Source of the DNA: Exilibacterium tricleocarpae
GTDB taxonomy: Bacteria; Pseudomonadota; Gammaproteobacteria; Pseudomonadales; Cellvibrionaceae
Assembly: GCF_007004655.1 (NCBI RefSeq)
Contig: NZ_ML660094.1
Span: 1-64,000 of the forward strand
Length of the DNA stretch: 64,000 nucleotides
Reading direction: 5' to 3'
Shown here: piece by piece, positions 24,344-33,450 of the stretch
Layout: every line of letters starts with the position of its first letter
How positions within the stretch are numbered: the stretch's first letter is position 1
Position numbers and translations under genes: made by a program
Notes under the pieces: model-generated
What the model was told of the DNA's origin: nothing
Seen by the model: only the letters and a program-made list of their open reading frames with translations
The model's database searches: none

Positions 24344-25189
24344 ATGAACAACATCACAAACCACGCCGCTACCGACACCGCGAGCAACGCTGTGGACAAT
24401 ACTTTCAACACCACCGCCACCAAGAGGACTTTCCGCCTCGGCGGTGAACGCGAGATCAACCGCCTCGGCTACGGCGCCATGCGACTGACCGGCCAGCCCG
24501 CCAACTTTGGCCCCTATCCGCAGTGGGAAGCCGGCAAAGCCCTGCTGCAGCGCGCTGTCGAGTTGGGCGTGAATTTCTTTGACTCCGCCCGGGCTTACGG
24601 CCCTGAATGGGCTGATAAAATCATCGCCGAAGCGCTGCATCCCTATGACAAGCAGGTGATGATCGCCACCAAAGGCGGAGTCGACAAGCTGGCCCCGGAT
24701 CAGATTGTCACCGATGGCCGGCCACAGACCTTGGAGGCGCAAATCGATGCCGCTCTCAGCAACCTGAAGGTCGAGCAGATCGAACTTTTTCAACTGCATC
24801 GGGTAGACCCAAATGTACCCATTGAGGACTCTGTGGGGGCCATCGACAGAGCCCGCCTGGCGGGCAAGGTGCGCTTTATCGGGCTATCCAATGTCGATCG
24901 CGAGCAACTGGATCGCGCCCTCACCGTCGCGCCTATCGCGTCGATCCAGAATCGTTTTAACCAGGCCGAGCAGGCGCAAAGTGCCCTGGTCGATTACACC
25001 GCAACAAAAGGCATCGCCTTTATTCCCTACGGTCCGCTGGGCGCACATCCCATGAGGCAAGGTGCCGGATTAAAGGCGCAGCAGGCGCTGGTATGGCTGC
25101 TGAAGCGGTCACCCAATATTATCGTGATTCCGGGCACCACCTCGGTGGCGCATCTCGAGGAAAACCTGGCCGCCTGGCATTTGATGTGA
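24344..25189 (+). CDS. Aldo/keto reductase
   Basis: A 281-residue AKR-fold oxidoreductase. The catalytic tetrad is visible: Asp and Tyr in FFDSARAYGPEWADKIIAEAL, Lys in MIATKGGVDK and His in ELFQLHRVDPNVP. The NADP-binding end IIVIPGTTSVAHLEENLAA follows. The first ~30 residues (MNNITNHAATDTASNAVDN) are a low-complexity extension not typical of the family. ATG 24344 follows GACGGAG. It is likely controlled by the divergent LysR gene. The substrate cannot be read from the sequence. Confidence 0.92.
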   Translation: MNNITNHAATDTASNAVDNTFNTTATKRTFRLGGEREINRLGYGAMRLTGQPANFGPYPQWEAGKALLQRAVELGVNFFDSARAYGPEWADKIIAEALHPYDKQVMIATKGGVDKLAPDQIVTDGRPQTLEAQIDAALSNLKVEQIELFQLHRVDPNVPIEDSVGAIDRARLAGKVRFIGLSNVDREQLDRALTVAPIASIQNRFNQAEQAQSALVDYTATKGIAFIPYGPLGAHPMRQGAGLKAQQALVWLLKRSPNIIVIPGTTSVAHLEENLAAWHLM

Positions 25190-25358
25190 CCAATATCAGG
25201 TAGCTGGAAAGCGATATGACTCTATTAAACAGTCCAGCAGCACGGGGGCGGGTGGGGCTCTCGTCAACACCCTGGTCTACGATCATCCCATCTTTGTTCA
25301 ACAATTGGGACGGTGCGCGAAAGGCTGATGCGAGAGGTGGCAGGTCGGAAATTTGAAA

Positions 25359-26282
25359 CTAGGATTCTTCCTCTTTCATCTTCCTGATTAGTGTCGCGCG
25401 ACCGATACCCAGCGCTTGCGCGGCCTTGGTCTTGTTACCCCCGCATCGCTCTATCGCCTCTTTTATATAAATTCGCTCGAAGGTGGCACTGGCCATTTTC
25501 AGGCCGGTAGTATCGGAGGCTAACATGGCATCTTTGATATGGTTGACTGCCCGATACTCCTGCGTAGCGGGAATAAGGGAAAGAATTCTCAAGACTTTTT
25601 CTGTATTGACAATACTTTCAGTCAGGAACAGCACCACCAGCATAATATTCACGGCCAATGACATAAATACGGCGCCGTTTACGGCATAGCCAATCTGCAT
25701 GGCCAGCAGCAAACCAAGCGCCACCAGCGCTACCGGGCCGGTGGCCAACAACATAACCATTGCCCTGCGCTTTGCATACCAATTTGCAGTCGTGCTTATA
25801 AAGCGTATTAATAATACAATCGGCGTCATTGCCGCGACAAACAGGGTGATTTGCAGCACCCAGTAAAAATCCCCGGGAATACGCGTGACGCTATAACCTA
25901 TACTTCGCGCACCGACGAAAGCCGCGCCAGGCGTAAAGATGGCGACAACACAGGGGATCGCCATCACCACCACTATCGCAACCCCCACGTTGTTGGGACA
26001 GTCGGTCACCTCCAGCGCCAGCCCCAAAATGGATAGCGCCGCCACCACACCGAAGAAATAGTACAACGACATATAAAAAACGCCGTCAGTGGGGCGATCC
26101 ACGTAAAGGAAGGAAGTGATTTCAAATATATTCAGGCCGACCAGCGCAACCATTGTCGCCCACAACCACAGGCTGATCTGACGAAATGACCGCCGCGCAA
26201 TCCACAACACCGCTACTTTCAGCAATAATGCTGTGGCACTGGGTATTACATAGGGCGTCAATAAATAGTCAGTCATTGACAT
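25359..26282 (-). CDS. Seven-helix membrane protein with C-terminal Fis-type DNA-binding domain
   Basis: Residues ~10-225 form about seven hydrophobic helices (for example ATALLLKVAVLWIA, ATMVALVGLNIFEITSFL, VVAALSILGLALEV, VAIVVVMAIPCVVAIF, LFVAAMTPIVLLIRFI, MLLATGPVALVALGLLLAMQIG, SLAVNIMLVVLFLTESI). After a ~45-residue linker the protein ends in AIERCGGNKTKAAQALGIGRATLIRKM, a Fis-type helix-turn-helix as found at the end of sigma54 activators. No AAA+ module lies between. The layout resembles a membrane-tethered regulator that senses at the membrane and binds DNA directly. The start at 26282 has AAGGGATGG upstream. Confidence 0.8.
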   Translation of the reverse strand: MSMTDYLLTPYVIPSATALLLKVAVLWIARRSFRQISLWLWATMVALVGLNIFEITSFLYVDRPTDGVFYMSLYYFFGVVAALSILGLALEVTDCPNNVGVAIVVVMAIPCVVAIFTPGAAFVGARSIGYSVTRIPGDFYWVLQITLFVAAMTPIVLLIRFISTTANWYAKRRAMVMLLATGPVALVALGLLLAMQIGYAVNGAVFMSLAVNIMLVVLFLTESIVNTEKVLRILSLIPATQEYRAVNHIKDAMLASDTTGLKMASATFERIYIKEAIERCGGNKTKAAQALGIGRATLIRKMKEEES

Positions 26283-26672
26283 AAGTCCATCCCTTGTGTC
26301 CATTGACCTTATTGAGTCTGGGAAGTCGTAGCGCCATAATGTGTCAAGCACTTTACAGTTCGTCAGCCTGGTAGTCAGGCCTTACTCTCGCAGCCAATCG
26401 AGCAGGACAGAGGCTGACAGGCCAAAGCAGATCAGGCCAAAGCAAATCAGGCCAAAGCAAATACAGGACCGCGCCTTACTGAAACAAGCCGTTGACCGGT
26501 TCGAAATATTAAGGTCTTTGATATTGTATGAGTACCTGGGCAAAAGAAACGCGCGCGCGATCAAAAACCGGGTCCCCCCAGGGGTGAAGATCCTACACTT
26601 TCACATCGACAAAGAGCAACCCAATTGTCAGGCACGAGGTTGATCGTCTCGAACTCGACGAACCATACGAGT
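26283..26672. other. Intergenic region with a short tandem repeat
   Basis: The 15-bp unit CAGGCCAAAGCAAAT is repeated three times at 26418-26462. No supported gene is present; the right end precedes a small membrane protein gene. Confidence 0.45.
26418..26462. repeat. Three tandem 15-bp repeats
   Basis: Units at 26418, 26433 and 26448; the first differs at one base (CAGAT for CAAAT). Confidence 0.85.
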
Positions 26673-26876
26673 ATGCGCACTAACACGTCCCTTAAACGCA
26701 AGCACAAACTGTTCTTATTCTTGACTGCGCTTTTTGCAATCATAAGTATCGCCGGTGCACATATCTTTCTGCCCGATGCACGCTTTCTGCTAAAGGTTCT
26801 GGCCGCGGCCAGCCTGTTTATGGTCGGAACCCACATTGCTTTTATCGCTATTTACTTTAAGACGTTTCGCAAATAA
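26673..26876 (+). CDS. Small membrane protein (67 aa)
   Basis: ATG 26673 starts MRTNTSLKRKHKLFLFLTALFAIISIAGAHIF, then LKVLAAASLFMVGTHIAFIAIYF. The two hydrophobic helices, the Lys/Arg-rich N-terminus and the short FKTFRK tail suggest an inner-membrane protein with both ends in the cytoplasm. No family is recognised. A longer frame starts at TTG 26625 but adds only an unlikely N-terminus. Confidence 0.55.
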   Translation: MRTNTSLKRKHKLFLFLTALFAIISIAGAHIFLPDARFLLKVLAAASLFMVGTHIAFIAIYFKTFRK

Positions 26877-27135
26877 TCTCGCCACACCAGGGAGCGCCAC
26901 CTACTGCCGCCATATTGGGCGGCAAGACGTCTCTCGACACACACCACTTTAGACGCCGCGGCCAAGCCAATAAATTTGAACGATAATACAACTATCAAAC
27001 AGTTGCCTTTGTCTACAAAACAGTTGTCTTTGTCTACATAAAAAGTAAACGGCACGCGTTCTCCGATTGTCGCCTCGGCAGCGGCATGGAATGGTGCATC
27101 ACGCCGCGACTGATGAATTACGCAATGTATTCAGC

Positions 27136-28788
27136 TCAACATCGTGGCGCAGACCCTAAGCGCGTGGTGGCTACAGCAGCCGGGTCCGGTGCCAGAAAGT
27201 GAGTCACCAGCGGCTCCCCGGCCTCTCTCTGGAAAGCGCGCACCTTGTCTTGAATAACGCGGTCGGCTTCAGTAACGCGCGCATGATGGCGCAAATGAGC
27301 GAGCCAGGACGCTTCGATAAAGTACTCGAGATAGCGGCCCGGCTCCGCGACATCTTCGAATAATCCCCAGGCATAGGCGCCGTTGCGCAACCGCGCCGCT
27401 TTCAATCCATTCATCGCCTCGATAAACGCCGTCGCCCGCACGGGATCGATCCGGTAGTCAACAGTTACCATCACCGGACCGCGATCGGGCTGAATGTCAC
27501 CCGCCACAATCGGCTCGGGCCAGTGCGAGGACGGCGAGAGGTCGAGATCGAGCCCCTGCTGCAATTTGAACGGCCATGAAAGTGCGGCGCCGACAACAGC
27601 AGCGACCGCTGCGATCAACAGGGCCGCCGGGATACCGAGCAGCGATGCGACCTGCCCCCAGACCAGGCTACCGAATGTCATGGAGCCGAAAAAAACAGTG
27701 ATAAATACGGACAGACCGCGCGCCCTAACCCAATCGGGCAGCGCGACCTGCGCTGACACGTTGAGACTGGAGAGCACTGCAATCCAGGAGGCACCCGCGA
27801 TCAAGCAGGCCAAGATCGCGGCCTCAGGGTGCTTAAGCAGCGCAAAGATGACCAGCGCCAGGGCAGTGCCGGCGGTGCCGGCGGCGACCAGCGCGTCCGC
27901 GCCCAGCCGTTGTTTGAGTGGTGGCAGCGATAGCGCACCGCTGACGGCGCCGACGCCAATGGCACCGAGCATCACGCCATAGAGTTCGGGGCCACCCGCC
28001 AGCTCCTGTCTTGCAAAAAGTGGAAGTAGTGCCCAATAAGCACTGGCAAATACAAAAAAAACCGCCGCGCGCACCAGCGTCGCCCGCAGCGGTCCGCTCG
28101 CCCAGGCATAGCCTAAACCGGTGCGCACAGCGCGCCAGAAACGTTCCGAGGGGAGGTGAGTCGCCGGCGGTGGCGGCGGTCGCCACCAGAGCAACGCGGC
28201 AATGACGATAATGAAACTCAACGCGCTCAAAAGATAAGGCCAGGCAATACCGAGGCCGGCAATGATCACCCCGGCCAGCGCCGGACCGACTGCCCGACTG
28301 ATATTGATACCGACGCTGTTGAGCGCCACGGCGGCTTGCAGATTTGAGCGGGGTACCAGTTGCGGTACGATCGCCTGCCAGGCCGGGGCGACGAAAGCGG
28401 CGCCGGCGCCGGAGAGAAAGGTGAAAACGAGCAACACCCAGGCGTCGATCCGCTCGAACAGAACCAGCAGACCCAGCGCCAGGGTAGCCAGAGCCAGGGC
28501 ACCCATAACGCCGATCAACAGCCGGCGGCGATCGACAAGATCGGCGAGCGCACCGGCCCCGAGCGCAAATAGAAATACCGGCGCGGTGGTGGCAGCCTGG
28601 ACCAAAGCCACCATCAACGGCGACGGCGATAGCGACGTCATCAGCCAGCCGGAGGCGACATCGTGCATCCAGGTGCCGACGTTGGAAATCACGGTCGCCG
28701 TCCACAGCACCGCAAAGGCGGCGTGGGTAAAAGGTGTCCACGCCGAGACCGCACTACCGGCTTTTGCTTCCGCCGCCGTTTCGCTCAT
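27136..28788 (-). CDS. MFS exporter with C-terminal ABM-like domain
   Basis: A 550-residue protein. About 12 transmembrane helices in the first ~410 residues belong to the EntS/MFS_3-like branch: FAVLWTATVISNVGTWMHDVASGWLM, ALADLVDRRRLL between helices 2 and 3, and LVPRSNLQAAVALNSVGINISRAVGPALAG. The ~130-residue tail (VTVDYRIDPVRATAFIEAMNGLKAARLRNGAYAWGLFEDVAEPGRYLEYF) looks like an antibiotic-biosynthesis-monooxygenase-type ferredoxin-like domain, a fusion seen in this MFS branch. It is the last gene of an isochorismatase-amidohydrolase-MFS operon, 27 bp after the amidohydrolase. A role exporting a product or drug is likely; the substrate is unknown. Confidence 0.88.
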   Translation of the reverse strand: MSETAAEAKAGSAVSAWTPFTHAAFAVLWTATVISNVGTWMHDVASGWLMTSLSPSPLMVALVQAATTAPVFLFALGAGALADLVDRRRLLIGVMGALALATLALGLLVLFERIDAWVLLVFTFLSGAGAAFVAPAWQAIVPQLVPRSNLQAAVALNSVGINISRAVGPALAGVIIAGLGIAWPYLLSALSFIIVIAALLWWRPPPPPATHLPSERFWRAVRTGLGYAWASGPLRATLVRAAVFFVFASAYWALLPLFARQELAGGPELYGVMLGAIGVGAVSGALSLPPLKQRLGADALVAAGTAGTALALVIFALLKHPEAAILACLIAGASWIAVLSSLNVSAQVALPDWVRARGLSVFITVFFGSMTFGSLVWGQVASLLGIPAALLIAAVAAVVGAALSWPFKLQQGLDLDLSPSSHWPEPIVAGDIQPDRGPVMVTVDYRIDPVRATAFIEAMNGLKAARLRNGAYAWGLFEDVAEPGRYLEYFIEASWLAHLRHHARVTEADRVIQDKVRAFQREAGEPLVTHFLAPDPAAVATTRLGSAPRC

Positions 28789-28815
28789 CTCACATTAATT
28801 GCCGCCGGACCGCGC

Positions 28816-30816
28816 TCAAACCGCAAAACAGGAACAGCCGAGCGCCCCCCAGAAAGATCGCTTGTCAGCAACGGGAATCGGATTATCCCATGCGATTCGG
28901 TGATTGTGACCGTGAATGCCGCAGGCCGCGGCACAACCGTCATGACAGGCGCGTGCAAACTGCGGCGCAGCCCCTGCCGCAGCCCGCTGCGCAGGGCTGG
29001 GCCCGGTGTGAACGGGACTCCAATCCGGAGAGGCCGGCGGCAGCGGCGGCGACAAATCGGTAAAGTCGCCCTCCCCGTAAACCACTCGACCGGCGGTCAT
29101 GGTCAGCACCGAGTTGATGCGCCGAATCTCTTGCGCAGGCACCCGCATATAGTCCGCCGACAACACGGCGAGGTCGGCATACTGGCCGGGTGTAAGCGCC
29201 CCCTTGACATCGGCCTCCCCGGAAAACCACGCCGAACCCTGGGTCCAGATTCGCAGTGCCTCCTCGCGGCTCAACACATTTTCAGCGTCATAGAGGGCAA
29301 GCCCACCGGGGGTCCTGCCGGTAGTGAGCCAATAGAGTGCGACCCAGGGATCGTAGGAGGCGACCCGGGTAGCATCGGTCCCGCCACCCACCGGCACTTC
29401 CATCGCCAACATTTTGGCAATGGGTGGCGTCGCCTTGGCCGCCGCCTTGCCGTAGCGGGCGACGAAATATTCACCCTGAAATGCCATGCGGTGCTGGGTG
29501 GCAATACCGCCGCCAAGCGCCTTGATCCGCTCGATATTGCGCGGACCGATGGTCTCGGCGTGATCGATAATAAAGCGGGTCTCGAACGGCTTCTTACCGT
29601 TAACCCGCTCGAACACAGTGAGGAAGCGGTCGATCGACTCGTCATAGGTGGCGTGAATGCGAAACGGCCATTTATGGGTTGCCAGCAACTCGACAATCGA
29701 TTCAAGTTCACGTTCCATATGCGGAGCGAGGTCGGGGCGCGGTTCGAGGAAGTTTTCGAAATCCGCCGCCGACCAGGTGAGGTTCTCTCCCGCCCCGTTC
29801 ATGCGCAACATGGCCGAGCCGGCACCGGGTTCAGTAATAGCGATCCAACGCTCATAATCGCTCAGTTCTTCTCCCGCCGTCTGGGCAAACAGGTTGTAGG
29901 CTATTCGCACGGTTAACTGGCCGGCGTCGTGCAGGCGCTGGATTACCGTATAGTCGTCGGGGAAGTTCTGGCCGCCACCGCCGGCATCTATCACGCTGGT
30001 GATACCGAGCCGGTTCATCTCGCGCATATAGTGGCGCGTCGAATTAATCTGGTCGGCAAGCGGTAGCTTTGGGCCCTGCGCCAGGGTCGAATACAGGATC
30101 AGCGCCGAGGGATTCGCGATCAACATACCCGTCGGCTCGCCTTTGGCATCTTTTTCAATCAGGCCGCCACGCGGGTTGGGTGTCGTTTTGGTAATCCCCA
30201 GGGCCCTTAGAGCGGCCCGGTTCAGCAACGCGCGACCATAGAGGTGCAGAATAAAGACCGGCACCTGCGGCGCCGCCGCATTGATCTCACCCAGTGTCGG
30301 CATGCGCCGCTCCGCGAACTGGAACTCCGACCAGCCACCGACGACGCGTACCCACTGCGGTGCCGGTGTGCGCTCGGCCTGGGCTTTCAACATGCGCAAC
30401 GCATCGGCCAGGGACGACACGCCTTCCCAGCGCAACTCCATATTGTAGTTCAGCCCGCCGCGAATCAGGTGCGTGTGGCTGTCGTTAAGACCGGGGATAA
30501 CACGCCGGCCGCCGAGATCGACGACGGTGGTGTCACTATCGGCAAGCCGCATGATGTCGTCGGTCGGACCTACGGCCTGAACCAGCCCGCCGCGCACAGC
30601 AATGGCCTGCGCCTCCGGGTTGGTGCGATCGAGTGTTGTAATACGTCCGTTGCGCAAAATCACATCTGCCATTGCGCCGTTCTCCTGTTTTTGCGCGCGG
30701 CTGAAACGGGGCGCCAATAATGCAAAAACCCCGGCCGCCGTCGCGCCCTTGACGACCTGTCGCCGGGTCACAGCACCGGCTCGCAGCCGTGCATTATGCT
30801 TGGGTGGTCTCGGCAT
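28816..30816 (-). CDS. Tat-exported YtcJ-type amidohydrolase
   Basis: A 666-residue protein. Near the N-terminus TRRQVVKGATAAGVFALLAP is a Tat signal. The body is an amidohydrolase_3 TIM-barrel: RVIPGLNDSHTHLIRGG (metal-binding HxH), RIHATYDESIDRF, FIIDHAE and VPVGGGTDATRVA (C-terminal Asp). The last ~60 residues add CHDGCAAACGIHGH and GALGCSCFAV, a Cys-rich tail. Enzymes of this group hydrolyse exocyclic amides or similar bonds. The start at 30816 has AGGAGA upstream; earlier Met codons would bury the Tat motif. It lies 37 bp after the isochorismatase-like gene. Confidence 0.88.
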   Translation of the reverse strand: MPRPPKHNARLRAGAVTRRQVVKGATAAGVFALLAPRFSRAQKQENGAMADVILRNGRITTLDRTNPEAQAIAVRGGLVQAVGPTDDIMRLADSDTTVVDLGGRRVIPGLNDSHTHLIRGGLNYNMELRWEGVSSLADALRMLKAQAERTPAPQWVRVVGGWSEFQFAERRMPTLGEINAAAPQVPVFILHLYGRALLNRAALRALGITKTTPNPRGGLIEKDAKGEPTGMLIANPSALILYSTLAQGPKLPLADQINSTRHYMREMNRLGITSVIDAGGGGQNFPDDYTVIQRLHDAGQLTVRIAYNLFAQTAGEELSDYERWIAITEPGAGSAMLRMNGAGENLTWSAADFENFLEPRPDLAPHMERELESIVELLATHKWPFRIHATYDESIDRFLTVFERVNGKKPFETRFIIDHAETIGPRNIERIKALGGGIATQHRMAFQGEYFVARYGKAAAKATPPIAKMLAMEVPVGGGTDATRVASYDPWVALYWLTTGRTPGGLALYDAENVLSREEALRIWTQGSAWFSGEADVKGALTPGQYADLAVLSADYMRVPAQEIRRINSVLTMTAGRVVYGEGDFTDLSPPLPPASPDWSPVHTGPSPAQRAAAGAAPQFARACHDGCAAACGIHGHNHRIAWDNPIPVADKRSFWGALGCSCFAV

Positions 30817-30853
30817 TGGATTCAGTCTCCTGCAAAGCCGGCCCGAAAAGGAC

Positions 30854-31555
30854 TTACGCCCCGGCGTTACTGCCGGCGCCGGCTGGAACGGGATCGAGGC
30901 GCGGTCCATGGTGCACCCGCTCCTGCGCTTTGTGCACCATGGTGTAGGCGTAATCGACACCCATGCCGTAGGCGCCGGAGTGCTCTTTCACGATATCCAT
31001 AACCGCGTCATAGGTATCCCGGTGCGCCCAGTCGCGCTGCCACTCAAGCAGCACCTGCTGCCAGGTAACCGGCACCACCCCGGCCTGGATCATGCGCTGC
31101 ATCGCATAATCGTGAGCCTCTTTGGACGTGCCGCCGGAGGCGTCGGCAACCATATAAATTTCGTAGCCGCCCTCACTCATCGCGGAAAACGCAAAGCTGT
31201 TGTTGCAGACCTCTGTCCAGAGACCGGCTACGATCACTTTCTTGTGAACATTCCCGGCCAGCGCCTCGCGCACCTTCTGGTCGTCCCAGGAGTTCATCGA
31301 CGTGCGTTCAAGTAGCGGATGTTCGGGAAAAACGGCGAGCAATTCGGGATAAGTATGACCGGAAAAGCTATCGGTCTCGACGGTGGTGATGGTCGTCGGG
31401 ATATTAAAGACCCGGGCGGATTTGGCGAGCGCCACCACGTTGTTTTTTAACACCTGCCGATCGATAGACTGTACACCAAAGGCCATTTGCGGCTGCTGGT
31501 CGATAAAAATGATCTGGCAGTTAACAGGTGTCAGAAGTTCGGGCTTAGTGGGCAT
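30854..31555 (-). CDS. Isochorismatase-like (YcaC-type) cysteine hydrolase
   Basis: A 233-residue protein with Asp19 in IIFIDQQPQM and the nucleophile Cys117 in VAGLWTEVCNNSFAFSA, in the order typical of isochorismatase-like hydrolases. It ends with a Pro/Gly/Ala tail. Sequence pattern and spacing match the second copy at 55421-56104 (Cys117, Asp19 in both). It is the first gene of a three-gene operon with the amidohydrolase and MFS exporter. It may hydrolyse a small amide. ATG 31555 follows AGGAGCAC. Confidence 0.9.
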   Translation of the reverse strand: MPTKPELLTPVNCQIIFIDQQPQMAFGVQSIDRQVLKNNVVALAKSARVFNIPTTITTVETDSFSGHTYPELLAVFPEHPLLERTSMNSWDDQKVREALAGNVHKKVIVAGLWTEVCNNSFAFSAMSEGGYEIYMVADASGGTSKEAHDYAMQRMIQAGVVPVTWQQVLLEWQRDWAHRDTYDAVMDIVKEHSGAYGMGVDYAYTMVHKAQERVHHGPRLDPVPAGAGSNAGA

Positions 31556-31657
31556 TGAATGTGCTCCTCAGATAGAGGTGATCGAGCGGACACGCCGAAC
31601 GGCGCCGTACCTCCCAAATCCGCCGCGAGTAAATCGCTTCCACGACATGCTAGGTAT

Positions 31658-31695
31658 GTTACTATCGGTTGTAAAGTAGGTACCAACCGGTAACC
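31658..31695. promoter_or_regulatory. Dyad between HxlR gene and the divergent operon
   Basis: CGGTTG (31666-31671) and CAACCG (31684-31689) are exact reverse complements 12 bp apart, with GTTAC further out on the left and GTAAC on the right. The dyad lies 13-50 bp upstream of the HxlR start, where it could block both directions. Confidence 0.55.
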
Positions 31696-31707
31696 AGGAA
31701 ACCATTT

Positions 31708-32040
31708 GTGACTAAAGACAAACACCTCGACAAAGCAATCCCAAAGGGATGCCCGCTTGACCGGGTTTTTCGTTTGCTATCGGGCGAATGGACGACCCAT
31801 ATTCTCTGGGTACTGAGCCAAAACGGGCCTACCCGCCACGGTGAATTGCGGCGTCTGGTCGAGGGCATATCCTCCAAAGTACTGACCGACCGACTGCGCA
31901 TGCTGGAGGCAAATGACGTCGTCTTTCGCGACTATGAACCTACGGTTCCACCCAAGGTTACCTACGGGCTGACAGCTGTGGGCAAAGAGCTCGATCAGGC
32001 ACTCCGGGCGATGCAAGCAATCGCCGAGCATTGGACTTGA
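31708..32040 (+). CDS. HxlR-family transcriptional regulator
   Basis: A 110-residue winged-helix protein: CPLDRVFRLLSGEWTTHILWVLSQNGPTRHGELRRLVEGISSKVLTDRLRMLEANDVVFRDYEPTVPPKVTYGLT matches HxlR (recognition helix ISSKVLTDRLRML and the wing PPKVTYGLT). One Cys near the N-terminus (Cys15) occupies the place used for redox or electrophile sensing in some HxlR proteins. GTG 31708 is the only sensible start. It diverges from the isochorismatase/amidohydrolase/MFS operon and probably represses it. Confidence 0.9.
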   Translation: MTKDKHLDKAIPKGCPLDRVFRLLSGEWTTHILWVLSQNGPTRHGELRRLVEGISSKVLTDRLRMLEANDVVFRDYEPTVPPKVTYGLTAVGKELDQALRAMQAIAEHWT

Positions 32041-32371
32041 AGACTGCCCTTTGGACGTTTGGGAGGGTCCGGGCCGGAAGAAGTGTCGTCATGGCACATA
32101 AAGGTTGATCTGCTGACAATCGCCAACGGCACCTGTCACCGTCACAAGTAGATGTAAAAAACTGTTGTCGGTTTTTTCTGTCCCCTCACTACTATTTTTA
32201 TCACCTGGCAAGTACATATTGGCTTGCAATTGTGACACAAGTCTCAATAATACCCACGGAAAAATGATGACCAAAAAACCGCCTTCTCTCCGGATAAAAA
32301 TATATATTTAGCACTCTATAGAGTAGATACATTCGCAACAGCCATGCATCAACGGGATATACAGGCAAACC

Positions 32372-33409
32372 ATGAATCATCGCTCTATCCGTTTTATATT
32401 CACATCACTGTCGTTCACAGTGATGGCGGGTTGTTCACCCCTGTTGTCGAAAAGCACAACGGAGTCAGTTGAAAAAAAGGCAGCCGATGAAATAAAAATC
32501 AACAACAGCGCCGGCCGCGACGACATCAAAGGCAAAAATTCCAGTGTAGTAAAAACCTTCGACTCCGAAGGACAGGTTCAGGAAAAGAGCTTAAAAGAAG
32601 AAGAGAAAAACAAAGAGCAAGAGTACATCGTTAAAAAAGGAGATACCTTATCTGCTATTGCACGCCGTTTTTACATCACGCCCGCGCAGCTTCAATCGCG
32701 CAATAAAATCACCGACCCGAATAAATTGCCGATAGGCATTCGACTGATAGTCCCCGGATCAAAAGCAAGCCGCACGACCACTAGCGCCAACAGTAAAGGC
32801 ACCAAACGCAAGGCAGAGAAATCAGACCAGACAGTATATGTCGTCAAACGTGGAGATACTCTGTCAGGTATAGCGCGTCGGTTTTCCGTCACGATTTTAC
32901 AACTTCAATACCGTGATAAGATTAGCAACCCGCACAGCTTGTCAGTGGCGACGTCATTGGTGATTCCAGATAAGGACTTATCAGTTCCAGCCTCTTTCCT
33001 CGCACGCAGCGGCGGCTTTATCTGGCCCGTCAAACACTTGAAAATCACTTCAGACTACGGTGCCCGCTCCGGTCAGCACCAGGGCATAGACTTCAGCGCC
33101 CCGCGAGGCACACACATTCTCGCGGCGGCCGACGGTATCGTCCACTTTGTCGGCAGACAGAGAGGTTACGGCAACGTAGTCATCCTTAAGCATGACGGCA
33201 AAGTCAAAACGCTCTATGCACATAACGATCACAATCTCGTGATTCGGGGTCAACGGGTAAAACAAAGGGAGGTTATCGCCTATGTCGGCCGAACCGGAAA
33301 TGCGACAGGCTATCACGTACATTTTGAGTACCTGAAGGGTGGCAGAAAATTGAACCCGCGCCATTATATTTTAGTCAATCAGCCGCCAAACGCTGTAGCA
33401 GTCAATTAG
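32372..33409 (+). CDS. LysM and M23 peptidase lipoprotein (murein hydrolase activator NlpD-like)
   Basis: A 345-residue lipoprotein with lipobox VMAGC (Cys21). Two LysM peptidoglycan-binding repeats follow (YIVKKGDTLSAIARRF and YVVKRGDTLSGIARRF), then a Lys-rich linker and a C-terminal M23 domain with HQGIDFSAP and GYHVHFE. NlpD-type proteins activate amidases at the septum, usually through an inactive M23 fold. Here the HxxxD and HxH elements are present, so zinc binding remains possible. Unlike typical NlpD loci, no RpoS or Pcm genes are nearby. It converges on the next gene. Confidence 0.85.
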   Translation: MNHRSIRFIFTSLSFTVMAGCSPLLSKSTTESVEKKAADEIKINNSAGRDDIKGKNSSVVKTFDSEGQVQEKSLKEEEKNKEQEYIVKKGDTLSAIARRFYITPAQLQSRNKITDPNKLPIGIRLIVPGSKASRTTTSANSKGTKRKAEKSDQTVYVVKRGDTLSGIARRFSVTILQLQYRDKISNPHSLSVATSLVIPDKDLSVPASFLARSGGFIWPVKHLKITSDYGARSGQHQGIDFSAPRGTHILAAADGIVHFVGRQRGYGNVVILKHDGKVKTLYAHNDHNLVIRGQRVKQREVIAYVGRTGNATGYHVHFEYLKGGRKLNPRHYILVNQPPNAVAVN

Positions 33410-33450
33410 TGCGGGAATCGCCAACCCTGCCGGCACCGGCTGGAAGCGTC

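Noticed and set aside
28663-29916. A 417-codon frame on the plus strand across the amidohydrolase and MFS genes
   Set aside because: It runs antisense to a well-supported amidohydrolase and carries no family motif; GC-rich codon bias leaves long mirror frames.
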